Below are positions 27,728-36,346 of a DNA stretch of 64,000 nucleotides, in pieces. Each line of letters opens with the position of its first letter. The first letter of the stretch is position 1. The DNA is from Ardenticatenaceae bacterium. Lineage in GTDB: Bacteria; Chloroflexota; Anaerolineae; Promineifilales; Promineifilaceae. The position numbers and the translations under genes are program-made. Location of the stretch: contig JACKBX010000002.1 in NCBI GenBank assembly GCA_020634375.1, forward strand, positions 434,001 through 498,000, written 5' to 3'. The notes below the pieces were generated by a model that saw only the letters and a list, made by a program, of their open reading frames with translations, did no database searches and had not been told where the DNA came from.

Positions 27728-28663
27728 ATGCCCGATTACATCAAAATCTACGAAGTCGGCCCCCGCGACGGGCTGCAAAACGAGCACAACCCCATCGACA
27801 CCGCCAAGAAAAAGCGACTGGTGAATGGGCTAGTGCAGGCCGGATTGCAGCACATCGAGTTAACCAGCTACGTCCACCCCAAATACGTGCCACAAATGGC
27901 CGACGCCGACGAGATGATGAATCACGCCATACAGACCTACGGCAGCAATGACGTGCAGTTCATTGGCCTCGTCTTCAACCAGCGCGGCTACGACCGCGCC
28001 ATCGCCTCTGGCTGCAACTCCATGGCCTTTGGCGTTGCCGTCAGCGAGACATTCAGCCAGGAAAACACACGCATGTCCCCTGCCCGCGCCCTGGAAATCA
28101 CCCGCGATTTGGTAGCCCAGGCACGGCGCGACGGCATTTGGACACGCGTTTACCTGATGACGGCCTGGGTCTGCCCCTTTGAAGGCCCTATCAACCCCTG
28201 GCGCAGCATCAGCATGGCCGAGCGCATCTGGGAGTTAGGCATAGACGAGTTAGCCATTGCCGACACCATCGGCCACGCCCACCCGCTGGAAGTGGGCAGT
28301 CTGATGGAGGAGTTGGGCAAGCGGCTGGACATGAACCGCCTTGCTGTGCATCTGCACGACACGCAGGCGATTGGCCTGGCTAATGCTACGGTCGCTCTGC
28401 AAGCGGGCGTGCGCATTTTCGACAGCAGTGTGGGCGGATTGGGCGGCTGTCCCTTTGCCCCTGGTGCGGCAGGCAACCTGGCAACGGAAGACCTGGTACA
28501 CCTTTGCGCCAAAATGGGCATTGGCACAGGCGTAGATTTTGAACGGCTGTGGGACATTGTGCACGAAATGGAAACGTGGGTGGATCGGCCAGTAGGCGGC
28601 CGTATTCGCGCCTGGTGGGAAAGCACTTGTGCCATCAAACCAGATTTGAAGTTTGATACGTAA
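27728..28663 (+). CDS. Hydroxymethylglutaryl-CoA lyase family protein
   Basis: A 311-residue TIM-barrel enzyme of the HMGL/aldolase group (cleaves 3-hydroxy-3-methylglutaryl-CoA to acetoacetate and acetyl-CoA in the leucine pathway). Seen: the opening EVGPRDGLQNE, the ELTSYVHPKYVPQMAD strand, the metal-binding HLHDTQ (about 207-212) and the active-site glycine-rich loop SSVGGLGGCPFAPGAAGN with its conserved Cys. Length is normal. Its stop codon TAA is part of a CGTAAAA heptad element, so the last residues (DT) may be set by that element. The thiolase at 44412 could act in the same catabolism but is not linked. Confidence 0.9.
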   Translation: MPDYIKIYEVGPRDGLQNEHNPIDTAKKKRLVNGLVQAGLQHIELTSYVHPKYVPQMADADEMMNHAIQTYGSNDVQFIGLVFNQRGYDRAIASGCNSMAFGVAVSETFSQENTRMSPARALEITRDLVAQARRDGIWTRVYLMTAWVCPFEGPINPWRSISMAERIWELGIDELAIADTIGHAHPLEVGSLMEELGKRLDMNRLAVHLHDTQAIGLANATVALQAGVRIFDSSVGGLGGCPFAPGAAGNLATEDLVHLCAKMGIGTGVDFERLWDIVHEMETWVDRPVGGRIRAWWESTCAIKPDLKFDT

Positions 28664-28699
28664 AACGTAAAGCGTGAAAAACGATTCATCACGTTTTAC
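28659..28699. repeat. Heptad hairpin CGTAAAA/CGTGAAA overlapping a stop codon
   Basis: CGTAAAA CGTAAAG CGTGAAA, then the inverted CATCACGTTTTAC. The first word contributes the TAA stop of the HMG-CoA-lyase gene. It belongs to the same word family as 30823-30871, 42712-42782 and 50400-50448. Confidence 0.8.
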
Positions 28700-28720
28700 A
28701 CCAAAAGGAAGGTGGTAAAG

Positions 28721-29212
28721 ATGATTCAAGGTGTTATCAAGTCTCAGTTTTTGGCAGCGCTGGAGATGTTAAAGCAGGCTGTGATGCAATGCCCGGATGA
28801 TCTGTGGAATGATACTGCGCACAAAAACCTCTTTTGGCACGTGGCCTATCACACTCTGTTTTATACCCATCTCTATTTGCAACCCACTGAAGCTGATTTT
28901 GTGCCCTGGAGCAAGCATAAGGCAGAGGCGCGGTCACTGGAAAAGGGTGCGGGAAAGGGAACGGCCGTACCCTACACCCAATCCGAAGTACTGGAATACC
29001 TCGCCTTTTGCCAGCAAGTCGTTTTAGAAACAGTGGACAAATTGGATTTGCAAGGCGAATCAGGATTTTATTGGCTGCCTTTCAATAAATTGGAACTGCA
29101 ATTCTACAGCATCCGTCACATCCAGCAGCACACGGGTGAATTGTACGAGCAGTTAGGCGAACACAGCGGGATGGAACTGCCCTGGGTTGGCAAACGGCCA
29201 GACTATTTGTGA
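28721..29212 (+). CDS. DinB-superfamily protein
   Basis: A 163-residue four-helix-bundle protein. DinB-like proteins bind a divalent metal through three His and often act as thiol-dependent enzymes or hydrolases. Candidate ligands lie in LFWHVAYHTLFY (about 43-54) and RHIQQHTGELYEQLG (about 135-149). The ATG at 28721 is preferred over an in-frame GTG 9 nt earlier because AAGGAAGG lies upstream. Its stop overlaps the possible GTG start of the following acetyltransferase, so the two are in one operon. Confidence 0.8.
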   Translation: MIQGVIKSQFLAALEMLKQAVMQCPDDLWNDTAHKNLFWHVAYHTLFYTHLYLQPTEADFVPWSKHKAEARSLEKGAGKGTAVPYTQSEVLEYLAFCQQVVLETVDKLDLQGESGFYWLPFNKLELQFYSIRHIQQHTGELYEQLGEHSGMELPWVGKRPDYL

Positions 29213-29217
29213 GAGAC

Positions 29218-29790
29218 ATGGACTACACAAAATATTTTTGGCAAGGCAAAAAAGTAAGACTACGTCCCATAGACGCCGAAGATGCGGAACAATCTTATGC
29301 CGATTCGCTGGACAGCCCATCCCGGCAGGTCTTGCAATTGGGCATTGAACTGCCCACGTCAGTGGAAGCGCAGCGCGAGATATTAGGAAACTATGCCAAC
29401 TGCCGTGACATGGATGGCGTCATCATCTTCGCCATCGAAAATCTGGCGGGCGACTATGTCGGCGGGATTTCCTGGCATTCGCGCAGCCCGAAGAATGGCA
29501 CGTTTGGGTTTGGTATTGTGGTGAGCGCACACCAGCAAAAGAAAGGTTATGCAGAGGAGGCCACCCGCATCTTGCTGCGGTACAGTTTTTTCGAGCGGCG
29601 TTTCCAGAAGTGCAATTCGGCCTGTGTTGCCGGCAACGACGCCTCAATTCAACTACATCAAAAGTTGGGGTTTATAGAAGAGGGGCGAAAAAGAAGGCAT
29701 TTGTATATGAACGGCCGTTTCTACGACGAAATTCTGTTTGGGTTAACCCTGGAAGAATTCGTGGAAAACGAAAAAGCCGCTGCTCTGTAA
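29218..29790 (+). CDS. GNAT-family N-acetyltransferase (RimJ/RimL-like)
   Basis: A 190-residue acetyl-CoA-dependent acetyltransferase. N-terminal VRLRPIDAEDAEQSY, the acetyl-CoA site motif (VVSAHQQKKGYAEEATRILL) and the C-terminal ASIQLHQKLGFIEEGRKRRH motif are complete. The substrate may be an amine on a protein, small molecule or antibiotic. ATG 29218 is preferred; a GTG at 29209 overlapping the upstream stop is possible. It is followed by a hairpin terminator at 29797-29827. Confidence 0.9.
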   Translation: MDYTKYFWQGKKVRLRPIDAEDAEQSYADSLDSPSRQVLQLGIELPTSVEAQREILGNYANCRDMDGVIIFAIENLAGDYVGGISWHSRSPKNGTFGFGIVVSAHQQKKGYAEEATRILLRYSFFERRFQKCNSACVAGNDASIQLHQKLGFIEEGRKRRHLYMNGRFYDEILFGLTLEEFVENEKAAAL

Positions 29791-29796
29791 ATAAAA

Positions 29797-29827
29797 GAAA
29801 CCAGGTTTTTTGAAAAAACCCGGTTTC
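29797..29827. terminator. Hairpin terminator between convergent genes
   Basis: GAAACCAGGTTTTTT and AAAAAACCCGGTTTC form a 15-bp stem with one mismatch and a 1-nt loop, followed by TTCTC. It lies between the acetyltransferase and the aldolase, which converge, and can serve both directions. Confidence 0.7.
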
Positions 29828-29852
29828 TTCTCGAAAAGTCATTCTTGGCTGC

Positions 29853-30806
29853 TTATTTTGCCAGCGCCTCGCGCACCTGTGCCAGCGTGCCTGCCGAAAG
29901 CAGTTTGTGGCTCTTGTCCACAATAAAATCAGCATAGGCCGGCACAAAAATCTTGCCCGGTTTGCGGAAGTCAAAGCCAGCCGGTTCATCACGGAAATAT
30001 TCACGGTGTACGCGCGTCCATACGAGACGGCCGTCCGTATCAATATTCACCTTCGTCACACCTAACGGTACGGCACGGGCAAACTCATTGGCATCCACAC
30101 CTTTCGCTGAGGGGTCCAGCTTGCCGCCTGCGGCATTAATCCGTTCCACTTCCTCTTGCGGCACAGAGCTGGAGCCATGCATCACCAACGGAAAGCCGGG
30201 CAACCGCCCCTGAATCTCTTCCATACGCCCAAAGTGCAGCCCTTGCCCGCCAGAGAACTTATAAGCGCCGTGACTCGTGCCAATGGCGACCGCCAGACTG
30301 TCGCAGCCGCTGCGTTCCACAAACTCTTTCGCCTCATCCGGGTCTGTCAGCATGGCATGTTTCTCATCAACCTTGATATCCTCTTCAACGCCGCCTAACA
30401 TGCCCAACTCAGACTCCACGCTAATGCCTTTGGCATGTGCCCGTTCCACCACGCGCCGCGTAATCGCAATATTCTCCTCAAACGATTCGTGCGAAGCGTC
30501 AATCATCACCGAGCTGTAAAAGCCAGAATCAATGCAGTCATAGCAAGTCTGCTCGTCACCATGATCCAGATGCACGGCGAAGATCGCTTCTGGGTACAAT
30601 TCCTCAGCAGCGCGAATAATCGCCTCTAACATGCGCGGGTTGGCATAACTACGCGCTCCCTTAGAAATCTGCACAATAAATGGCGCCTGCGCCTTAATAT
30701 TGCCTTCAAACAGACCCAGCGCCTGCTCCATATTGTTGATGTTATATGCGCCCACCGCAAATTTGCCATAGGCGATCTCAAAAAGTTCAGCAGTTGTGAC
30801 AATCAT
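29853..30806 (-). CDS. fba: Class II fructose-bisphosphate aldolase
   Basis: A 317-residue zinc aldolase that interconverts fructose-1,6-bisphosphate with dihydroxyacetone phosphate and glyceraldehyde-3-phosphate. Visible: FAVGAYNINN (about 16-25), the Zn/catalytic motif AVHLDHGD (about 78-85), ESELGMLGG, AIGTSHGAYK and the substrate loop VMHGSSSVP, plus NIDTDGR near 250. AAGGAGAAAATC precedes the ATG. No other glycolytic gene is adjacent. Some paralogs use tagatose-bisphosphate, but the motifs best fit the FBP enzyme. Confidence 0.94.
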   Translation of the reverse strand: MIVTTAELFEIAYGKFAVGAYNINNMEQALGLFEGNIKAQAPFIVQISKGARSYANPRMLEAIIRAAEELYPEAIFAVHLDHGDEQTCYDCIDSGFYSSVMIDASHESFEENIAITRRVVERAHAKGISVESELGMLGGVEEDIKVDEKHAMLTDPDEAKEFVERSGCDSLAVAIGTSHGAYKFSGGQGLHFGRMEEIQGRLPGFPLVMHGSSSVPQEEVERINAAGGKLDPSAKGVDANEFARAVPLGVTKVNIDTDGRLVWTRVHREYFRDEPAGFDFRKPGKIFVPAYADFIVDKSHKLLSAGTLAQVREALAK

Positions 30807-30822
30807 GATTTTCTCCTTGAAA

Positions 30823-30871
30823 TTGAAACGTGAAGCGTGAAATGTGATAGCTTTTCACGTTTCACGCTTTA
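30823..30871. repeat. Heptad hairpin CGTGAAG/CGTGAAA
   Basis: GAAACGTGAAGCGTGAAATGTGA followed by TTTTCACGTTTCACGCTTTAC. It lies just upstream of the fba ribosome-binding site. Confidence 0.8.
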
Positions 30872-31033
30872 CATCTTACTTTTTAGGGCTTTAAGTTGGT
30901 TTAGTGTTGTAAAGTAGGACAGGCACAGCACACTCGCTGTTTCCTTTACCAAAGTGTATTCATTATCGCCAACCGTGCAAGAAATATTCTCTAACTCAAG
31001 CTGCCATTAGCAATGCCGTTTCAAGCCGCCCCA

Positions 31034-31070
31034 AGAAATCCCTCCTTTTTGTCAAGTAATCGGGATTTCT
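31034..31070 (-). terminator. Possible 3' hairpin of the racemase gene
   Basis: AGAAATCCC and GGGATTTCT form a 9-bp stem around a 19-nt loop, 17 bp past the racemase stop. There is no strong U-tract. The remainder of 30872-31033 shows no gene or structure that I can recognise. Confidence 0.4.
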
Positions 31071-31086
31071 CCTCAACAGGGGTCTT

Positions 31087-31785
31087 TTACTCGTCACGCA
31101 GGGCATAGGCAACGGCCGTTTCCGCATGAATCCGCGTCGTATCAAATACCGGCACAGGGCTATCCTCCTGCGTTACCAGCAAGCCAATCTCTGTGCAACC
31201 AAAAATAATACCCTCAGCCCCCTGCTCTGCCAGATCCGCCATAATGCCCCGGTACTGCGCCCGCGAATCCTCCTTCGTCACGCCCAGGCACAATTCTCCA
31301 TAAATCACATCATGCACCACTTGCCGCCCCGCTTCGCCCGGAACCAGCACATCCAACCCGTGCACTTGCTGCAAACGGCCGCGATAAAATTCTTCCGTCA
31401 TTGTAAAGTTGGTTCCCAGCAAGCCAACTCGCTGCAAGCCTTGCGCTTTGACGGCTGCGGCCGTTGCATCTGCAATATGCAGCAGGGGAATACCAATGCT
31501 CACCTCCACCTCATTCGCCATTTTGTGCATCGTATTCGTGCAGATAATGACGAAATCCGCCCCGCCGCGCTCTAACTGTCGCGCCGCTTCCACCATCAGT
31601 CGCGTAGCTTCTTGCCAATCACCCTGAGATTGCAACGCTTCAATTTCTTCAAAGTCAAAAGAGAACATGAGACTTTTGGCCGAATGTAATCCGCCCAAAC
31701 GTGTCTTTACGGTTTCGTTGATGATGCGGTAATATTCCAGGGATGATTCCCAACTCATACCGCCTAATAATCCTATGGTTTTCAC
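31087..31785 (-). CDS. Aspartate/glutamate racemase family protein
   Basis: A 232-residue cofactor-independent racemase. The GTG start at 31785 is chosen over a longer open frame (to 31974) because GGAGGAAAG lies just upstream and the protein then begins with the family start KTIGLLGGMSWESS. The two catalytic Cys are visible in ICTNTMHKMA (about 84) and GCTEIGLL (near 195). It would produce D-Asp or D-Glu, or another D-amino acid, for cell wall or signalling. It is divergent from the cyclase at 31973. Confidence 0.92.
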   Translation of the reverse strand: MKTIGLLGGMSWESSLEYYRIINETVKTRLGGLHSAKSLMFSFDFEEIEALQSQGDWQEATRLMVEAARQLERGGADFVIICTNTMHKMANEVEVSIGIPLLHIADATAAAVKAQGLQRVGLLGTNFTMTEEFYRGRLQQVHGLDVLVPGEAGRQVVHDVIYGELCLGVTKEDSRAQYRGIMADLAEQGAEGIIFGCTEIGLLVTQEDSPVPVFDTTRIHAETAVAYALRDE

Positions 31786-31822
31786 AACACTTTCCTCCAG
31801 TGTAAATTCCTGACAGTGGGCA

Positions 31823-31831
31823 ATTATAGCA
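31823..31831 (-). promoter_or_regulatory. Extended -10 promoter of the racemase
   Basis: TGCTATAAT on the minus strand (TATAAT at 31823-31828 with the TGN extension). No good -35 is visible. The predicted 5' UTR is about 30 nt. Confidence 0.5.
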
Positions 31832-31972
31832 CGAACTCTGGCAGTACCCGATTGGTAAACGGCAGATGAGAAGGGGAAAAAGGGGGTAATGGCAACGGCC
31901 GTCACCCCATCCAACAAACAGATTGCTACACAATCGGGCTTGCAGTGTACAGTCCAGAGGAAGAAAACGACC

Positions 31973-33796
31973 ATGACAAACCAAACATTCCACTTTCACC
32001 GCGAATGGACATTGAAAGCATCACCGGCGGCTTTGTGGACGGCCGTTGCCGACACCAACCGCCTCGACCACGACCTGAACCTGCCCCCCATAGAGGTCAC
32101 ACGTCCCGAAGACCCGGCTGCGCCCACCATCGCCCGCTATCGCAGCCGCCTGCTGCCACTGGCCTGGAGCGAAAAATCCACTGAATGGGTTTATCCGCAG
32201 CGCTACGGGGCAGAACGCCGCTACTCAAGCGGCCCCCTGCACACCCTGCGCCTGCTGGCCGAACTACACCCCACACCTGATGGCCGCACACAGCTCAAGT
32301 ATGATGTGTGGATGACCGCCAGCAACGGGTTTGCAGCCCTACTCATCCCCATCTTCTGCAACCGGTTTCTGGCTCCGCGACTGGAACAAGCCATTGCCCA
32401 ATATGCCGCCGAAATACAAAATGCAGCGCCGACATTCACAGCCGCCACCGCGCCCATATTGCCGCCCGGCGCACCCAATCGCCTGACACAAATTCAGCAA
32501 TCGCTGAAGGAAGATGGTGCAGATACGATTTTAGTAGACCGGTTGATTACGCTGGTACGGCAAGGGGATGCACGCTGGCTGACACGCATACGGCCGTATC
32601 AATTGGCCGACCTCTGGCAGTCGCCGCGTCGTGCCGTGCTAGAACTCTGCCTGCTGGCAACGCGTGCCGGGCTGCTAGACTTCCAATGGGAAATGCTCTG
32701 CCCCACCTGCCGCAACGCCGGAGAGAACACCTACCATAACTTGCACGCCATTGACCGCGAGGAATTCTACTGTCCCAACTGCCACATGGATTATGACGTG
32801 CAGTTCGACCAATCCGTCGAACTGACCTTTCGTGTCAATCGTGCCATTCGCAGCATTGCCGACGACACATACAGCCTGACTAACCCTATGGCAATTCCGC
32901 ACATTATCGCCCAACAATTGTTGCCTTCCGGCGACCAACGCACCATTGCCCCCCTGCTAGACCTGGGCCGTTACCGCGTGCGTACTACCAGTTTGCCCGG
33001 TGCTCAGTCCATCGTCGTCCATCCTGATGGCCCGCCGCAGGCCAATTTGCCCATTGTTCCTGATGCCTGGTCTGGTGATGTGGCTGCGCTGGCGCCACAG
33101 CCCACGCTGCAATTGGAAAATCGCACGGCCGTTTCCCAACTCTTGCTGCTGGAACGACTAGATTGGGACGACCAGATTACCACCGCCGCCGAGGTGACGA
33201 CGCTGCAACAGTTCCGTGATCTTTTTGCCAATGAGGCATTGCGCCCCGGAATGCAAATTTCGGTGGGGCAACTAACCATCGTCTTCACCGATTTGCGTGA
33301 TTCCACACGCATGTATCGTGAAATTGGCGATGCGCCAGCGTTCGGATTGGTGCTGAACCATTTTGACGCCCTGCGAGAGGCCATCGCCGCCGAAGGGGGC
33401 GCAATTGTCAAAACAATTGGGGATGCGGTCATGGCGGCATTCTGGCGACCAGCATCGGCTTTGCGGGCTATGATGCAGGCACAAGCGCGGTTAATGGCGT
33501 TATCGAGTGAGGAACGGCCGTTGCTCCTGAAAGCGGCCCTGCATCACGGCCCGGCCATTGCGGTTAATTTGAATGAACGGTTAGACTATTTTGGCTCCAC
33601 AGTCAACGTTGCGTCACGATTGGAAAAATTCTCTCAGGGCGGGGATATGATTCTTTCGGAAGAAGTATACGTCGACCCAGAAGTGCAACAACTTTTGCGA
33701 GATTTACGCCCAGAGTTGAAAATAGAATCTTTTGTAACGCAAATTCGGGGGTATGATGAGCAAGAGTTTTGCTTGTGGCGACTTCACACCATGTAA
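31973..33796 (+). CDS. Class III adenylate/guanylate cyclase with SRPBCC-like N-terminus and Zn ribbon
   Basis: A 607-residue soluble cyclase. The N-terminal ~150 residues look like a START/SRPBCC lipid-binding fold (FHREWTLKASPAALW). The middle region has a CPTC...CPNC zinc ribbon (about 242-270). The C-terminal cyclase domain (about 430-605) shows the first metal Asp in VFTDLRDSTRMY, the second in TIGDAVMAAF, and the transition-state pair in GSTVNVASRL. The layout matches the DUF5939-cyclase family. The ATG at 31973 follows AGAGGAAG. It probably makes cAMP; cyclic-GMP production cannot be excluded. Confidence 0.87.
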   Translation: MTNQTFHFHREWTLKASPAALWTAVADTNRLDHDLNLPPIEVTRPEDPAAPTIARYRSRLLPLAWSEKSTEWVYPQRYGAERRYSSGPLHTLRLLAELHPTPDGRTQLKYDVWMTASNGFAALLIPIFCNRFLAPRLEQAIAQYAAEIQNAAPTFTAATAPILPPGAPNRLTQIQQSLKEDGADTILVDRLITLVRQGDARWLTRIRPYQLADLWQSPRRAVLELCLLATRAGLLDFQWEMLCPTCRNAGENTYHNLHAIDREEFYCPNCHMDYDVQFDQSVELTFRVNRAIRSIADDTYSLTNPMAIPHIIAQQLLPSGDQRTIAPLLDLGRYRVRTTSLPGAQSIVVHPDGPPQANLPIVPDAWSGDVAALAPQPTLQLENRTAVSQLLLLERLDWDDQITTAAEVTTLQQFRDLFANEALRPGMQISVGQLTIVFTDLRDSTRMYREIGDAPAFGLVLNHFDALREAIAAEGGAIVKTIGDAVMAAFWRPASALRAMMQAQARLMALSSEERPLLLKAALHHGPAIAVNLNERLDYFGSTVNVASRLEKFSQGGDMILSEEVYVDPEVQQLLRDLRPELKIESFVTQIRGYDEQEFCLWRLHTM

Positions 33797-33830
33797 ACGG
33801 GACAGCATGTCAGCCAGGCAGCGCACCAAG

Positions 33831-36206
33831 CTAACCGCCAGACTGGTTGACTACCTGCTCATGCAACCTTTCTAGCAAATTGGCAGGAACCACTGGCAAC
33901 CGCACAATGAAGGTACTGCCTTGCCCCGCTTCCCCATCGCTTTCTACCCAAATTTCGCCTTGATGTGCTTCGGCAACCAGCTTGCAATAGGGTAATCCCA
34001 ATCCGGTTCCGCGACGACGGCCAACGGCATCCCCCCGTTCAAATTTCTCAAAGAGGCGCGGCAAAACTGACGGGGAAATACCCGGCCCGGTATCACTGAC
34101 ACCGACCAGCATCATGGAATCATCCAATGTGGCCCAGAGGCGAATACGGCCGTTGTCTGGGGTAAACTTCACCGCATTATCTACCAGGTTATAAAACAAG
34201 CGCATCACATAGTCGTGATCAACGTGCAAAGGGGGCAAGCCATCGGGCACATCTACAAGCATATTTAGCTGCGACTCCTGAACGATTGTTGCAAACAAAG
34301 CCCCCACGTCTTGCAACAACAAACGCACCGGAACCCATTGCAACTGCAATGGCACAGTTTCGTGTTCCAACTTGTAAATGTCTAGCAAATCGTTGATCAG
34401 GCGCAGCATTCGCTCGCCATTTTGCTCTGCCATGCTCAACACTTCAGACAATTGATCAACTTGTTTCGTCAATAAATGGGTGCGTCCCATTTCCAACGCT
34501 CCCATCAAAATAGACAGGGGCGCACGCAAGTCATGTACCAGCATGTGCATCATTTCTTCGCGCAGCCGTGCCAATTCCACTTCTTCGCTCACGTCACGCA
34601 GCACAATCAACCACCCCATCACTTGTGCATGATTGGCATCGTAGACGGCCGTTACAGTACGGGCCACATGCCGCTCCCCATTCCCCAGCATCACAATTTG
34701 CTTCTTTAATTGTGCTCCCTCCCCATCCTGCAACAATTTTTGGCAATCCTGTCTCCACCCCTGAACCGAATAACCCAGTCGGGTCAACAACGTGCCTCCA
34801 TCCTCAGGCCATTTCGATATCTTCTGCCCCAACGGTTCAACACCAATTAGCCCCACATAACCACTAAATGCACGATTGACGGCCAACATTTCCCAATGAC
34901 GCCCCAACAACAAGATGCCATCCTGCGTTGTACGAAAAACCGAGTTCAGTTCTTGCACCCGTTGGTGAAGAAAACTGTTGATACGAGCATATAACCGTGC
35001 ATTTTGAATCGCCAGGGCCGCTTGGGTAGCAATTGTTTCCAGCAGCCGCTGATGCGCCCGCGTGTGCATTCCTTCCTGAGGCACAGATTGCACCGAAATC
35101 ACACCCAAAACCTGTTCGCCAGCCAAAATAGGAACGCCCAGCCACGAAGAAACTATGACACCAATCTTTTCCAATTTCAGTTCGGACAACCTCTGTTCAA
35201 AATTTTCTGAAATCAACAAAGCACATCGCGTCCGCAAAACGTACTCTGTCAAGCCATTAGCAGGGCGGCGCGAAGGCCAGGTAATTACTTCTCCCTCACG
35301 AATGAAGAACGGAAAGCTGATTTGCCCCGATTCCCCATCGTATAACGCCACGTAAAAAGTATCGGCTGGCATCAGGCTGCGTACTTGCTCGTAAATTGCC
35401 TGCAACACTTTGTCCATCTCCAAGCTGGAACTCAGTGCTTGCCCTACCATCTGCAAACCATCTAGTTCTTGCAAACGCCATTCCAAACCCTGCCGGGTGC
35501 GATCCAAATTATGGGTGATGATGGAAAAGCCCACGACAATGAGGCTAAATAAGGCAAAGTACCCAATGCCCAAACGTGTGTACACGTCTGCCACAAAAGG
35601 GGTGAATATGATCGGGGCAGCCTCGTATGTTAGAACTTGAGGAATGCGGCTAATGAAGGACTTTAATTGCAACCGCTCAAAAAAGGTTAAATACAAAATG
35701 ATGATGCCATAATTGACAAGAAAATAGCCCAGTGCAAAATAGAATAGTGCGCCAATCCAGTCCAGGCTAAATCGGCTGCCAACCTGTTCCGAAATAATGA
35801 GGCGGAAAAACAACCCGCCAATAACTGTGCTTAAGGTATTATTGAAGGCATTGACGGCCGTTCTACTCAACAACTTCGACTTATCCAACACCTGCGCAAT
35901 TCGTAGTTGGCGGCGAAAGCGAAAACGAATAAATCCATGCAGCAATGACCCCACAAACATCACCCAGGCAGCCGGCACCACCCCCATCACCAAAAAACTG
36001 GTCGCCGACAGCAGCGGCAACATCGAGGCCATCCCGCTTGCCCAGGTAATACTGAACGACAGCGAGAACAAAATCAAAACAACAAAAAGCAGCATGGGAA
36101 GAAAAAGCGTAGCAGAAGGGGGATAAACGGCCGTTGCCCCAATAAGCACAACCAACATAGCCATGCTAATAGAAAGCGTAACCGACAATGCCTTGCTATC
36201 TTTCAT
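33831..36206 (-). CDS. Membrane sensor histidine kinase (7TM-like, GAF, PAS, HisKA, HATPase)
   Basis: A 791-residue kinase. About six to eight TM helices fill residues 8-230. A GAF domain (about 265-420) is followed by a PAS domain (about 435-545), a HisKA helix with phospho-His in MLVHDLRAPLS (about 562) and an HATPase domain with N box (NLVDNAVKF), G1 (DTGPGIS) and G2 (GTGLGLPY). The ATG at 36206 is chosen by the start of the TM region; an upstream TTG/ATG (36281/36260) is possible. No response regulator is adjacent, so it is an orphan. It is divergent from the Clp-like gene. Confidence 0.9.
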   Translation of the reverse strand: MKDSKALSVTLSISMAMLVVLIGATAVYPPSATLFLPMLLFVVLILFSLSFSITWASGMASMLPLLSATSFLVMGVVPAAWVMFVGSLLHGFIRFRFRRQLRIAQVLDKSKLLSRTAVNAFNNTLSTVIGGLFFRLIISEQVGSRFSLDWIGALFYFALGYFLVNYGIIILYLTFFERLQLKSFISRIPQVLTYEAAPIIFTPFVADVYTRLGIGYFALFSLIVVGFSIITHNLDRTRQGLEWRLQELDGLQMVGQALSSSLEMDKVLQAIYEQVRSLMPADTFYVALYDGESGQISFPFFIREGEVITWPSRRPANGLTEYVLRTRCALLISENFEQRLSELKLEKIGVIVSSWLGVPILAGEQVLGVISVQSVPQEGMHTRAHQRLLETIATQAALAIQNARLYARINSFLHQRVQELNSVFRTTQDGILLLGRHWEMLAVNRAFSGYVGLIGVEPLGQKISKWPEDGGTLLTRLGYSVQGWRQDCQKLLQDGEGAQLKKQIVMLGNGERHVARTVTAVYDANHAQVMGWLIVLRDVSEEVELARLREEMMHMLVHDLRAPLSILMGALEMGRTHLLTKQVDQLSEVLSMAEQNGERMLRLINDLLDIYKLEHETVPLQLQWVPVRLLLQDVGALFATIVQESQLNMLVDVPDGLPPLHVDHDYVMRLFYNLVDNAVKFTPDNGRIRLWATLDDSMMLVGVSDTGPGISPSVLPRLFEKFERGDAVGRRRGTGLGLPYCKLVAEAHQGEIWVESDGEAGQGSTFIVRLPVVPANLLERLHEQVVNQSGG

Positions 36207-36346
36207 GAATCGAGTACCACGCCCTGAACGAAAAAAACTAGCAGCAATTGTACCCATCATCCAAACTGACGTACAATTCACAAACGCCTAAACCGCAACC
36301 TGATAAGATTTCTTGAAACCTACAAGTCACACGCAAAAATATAGTT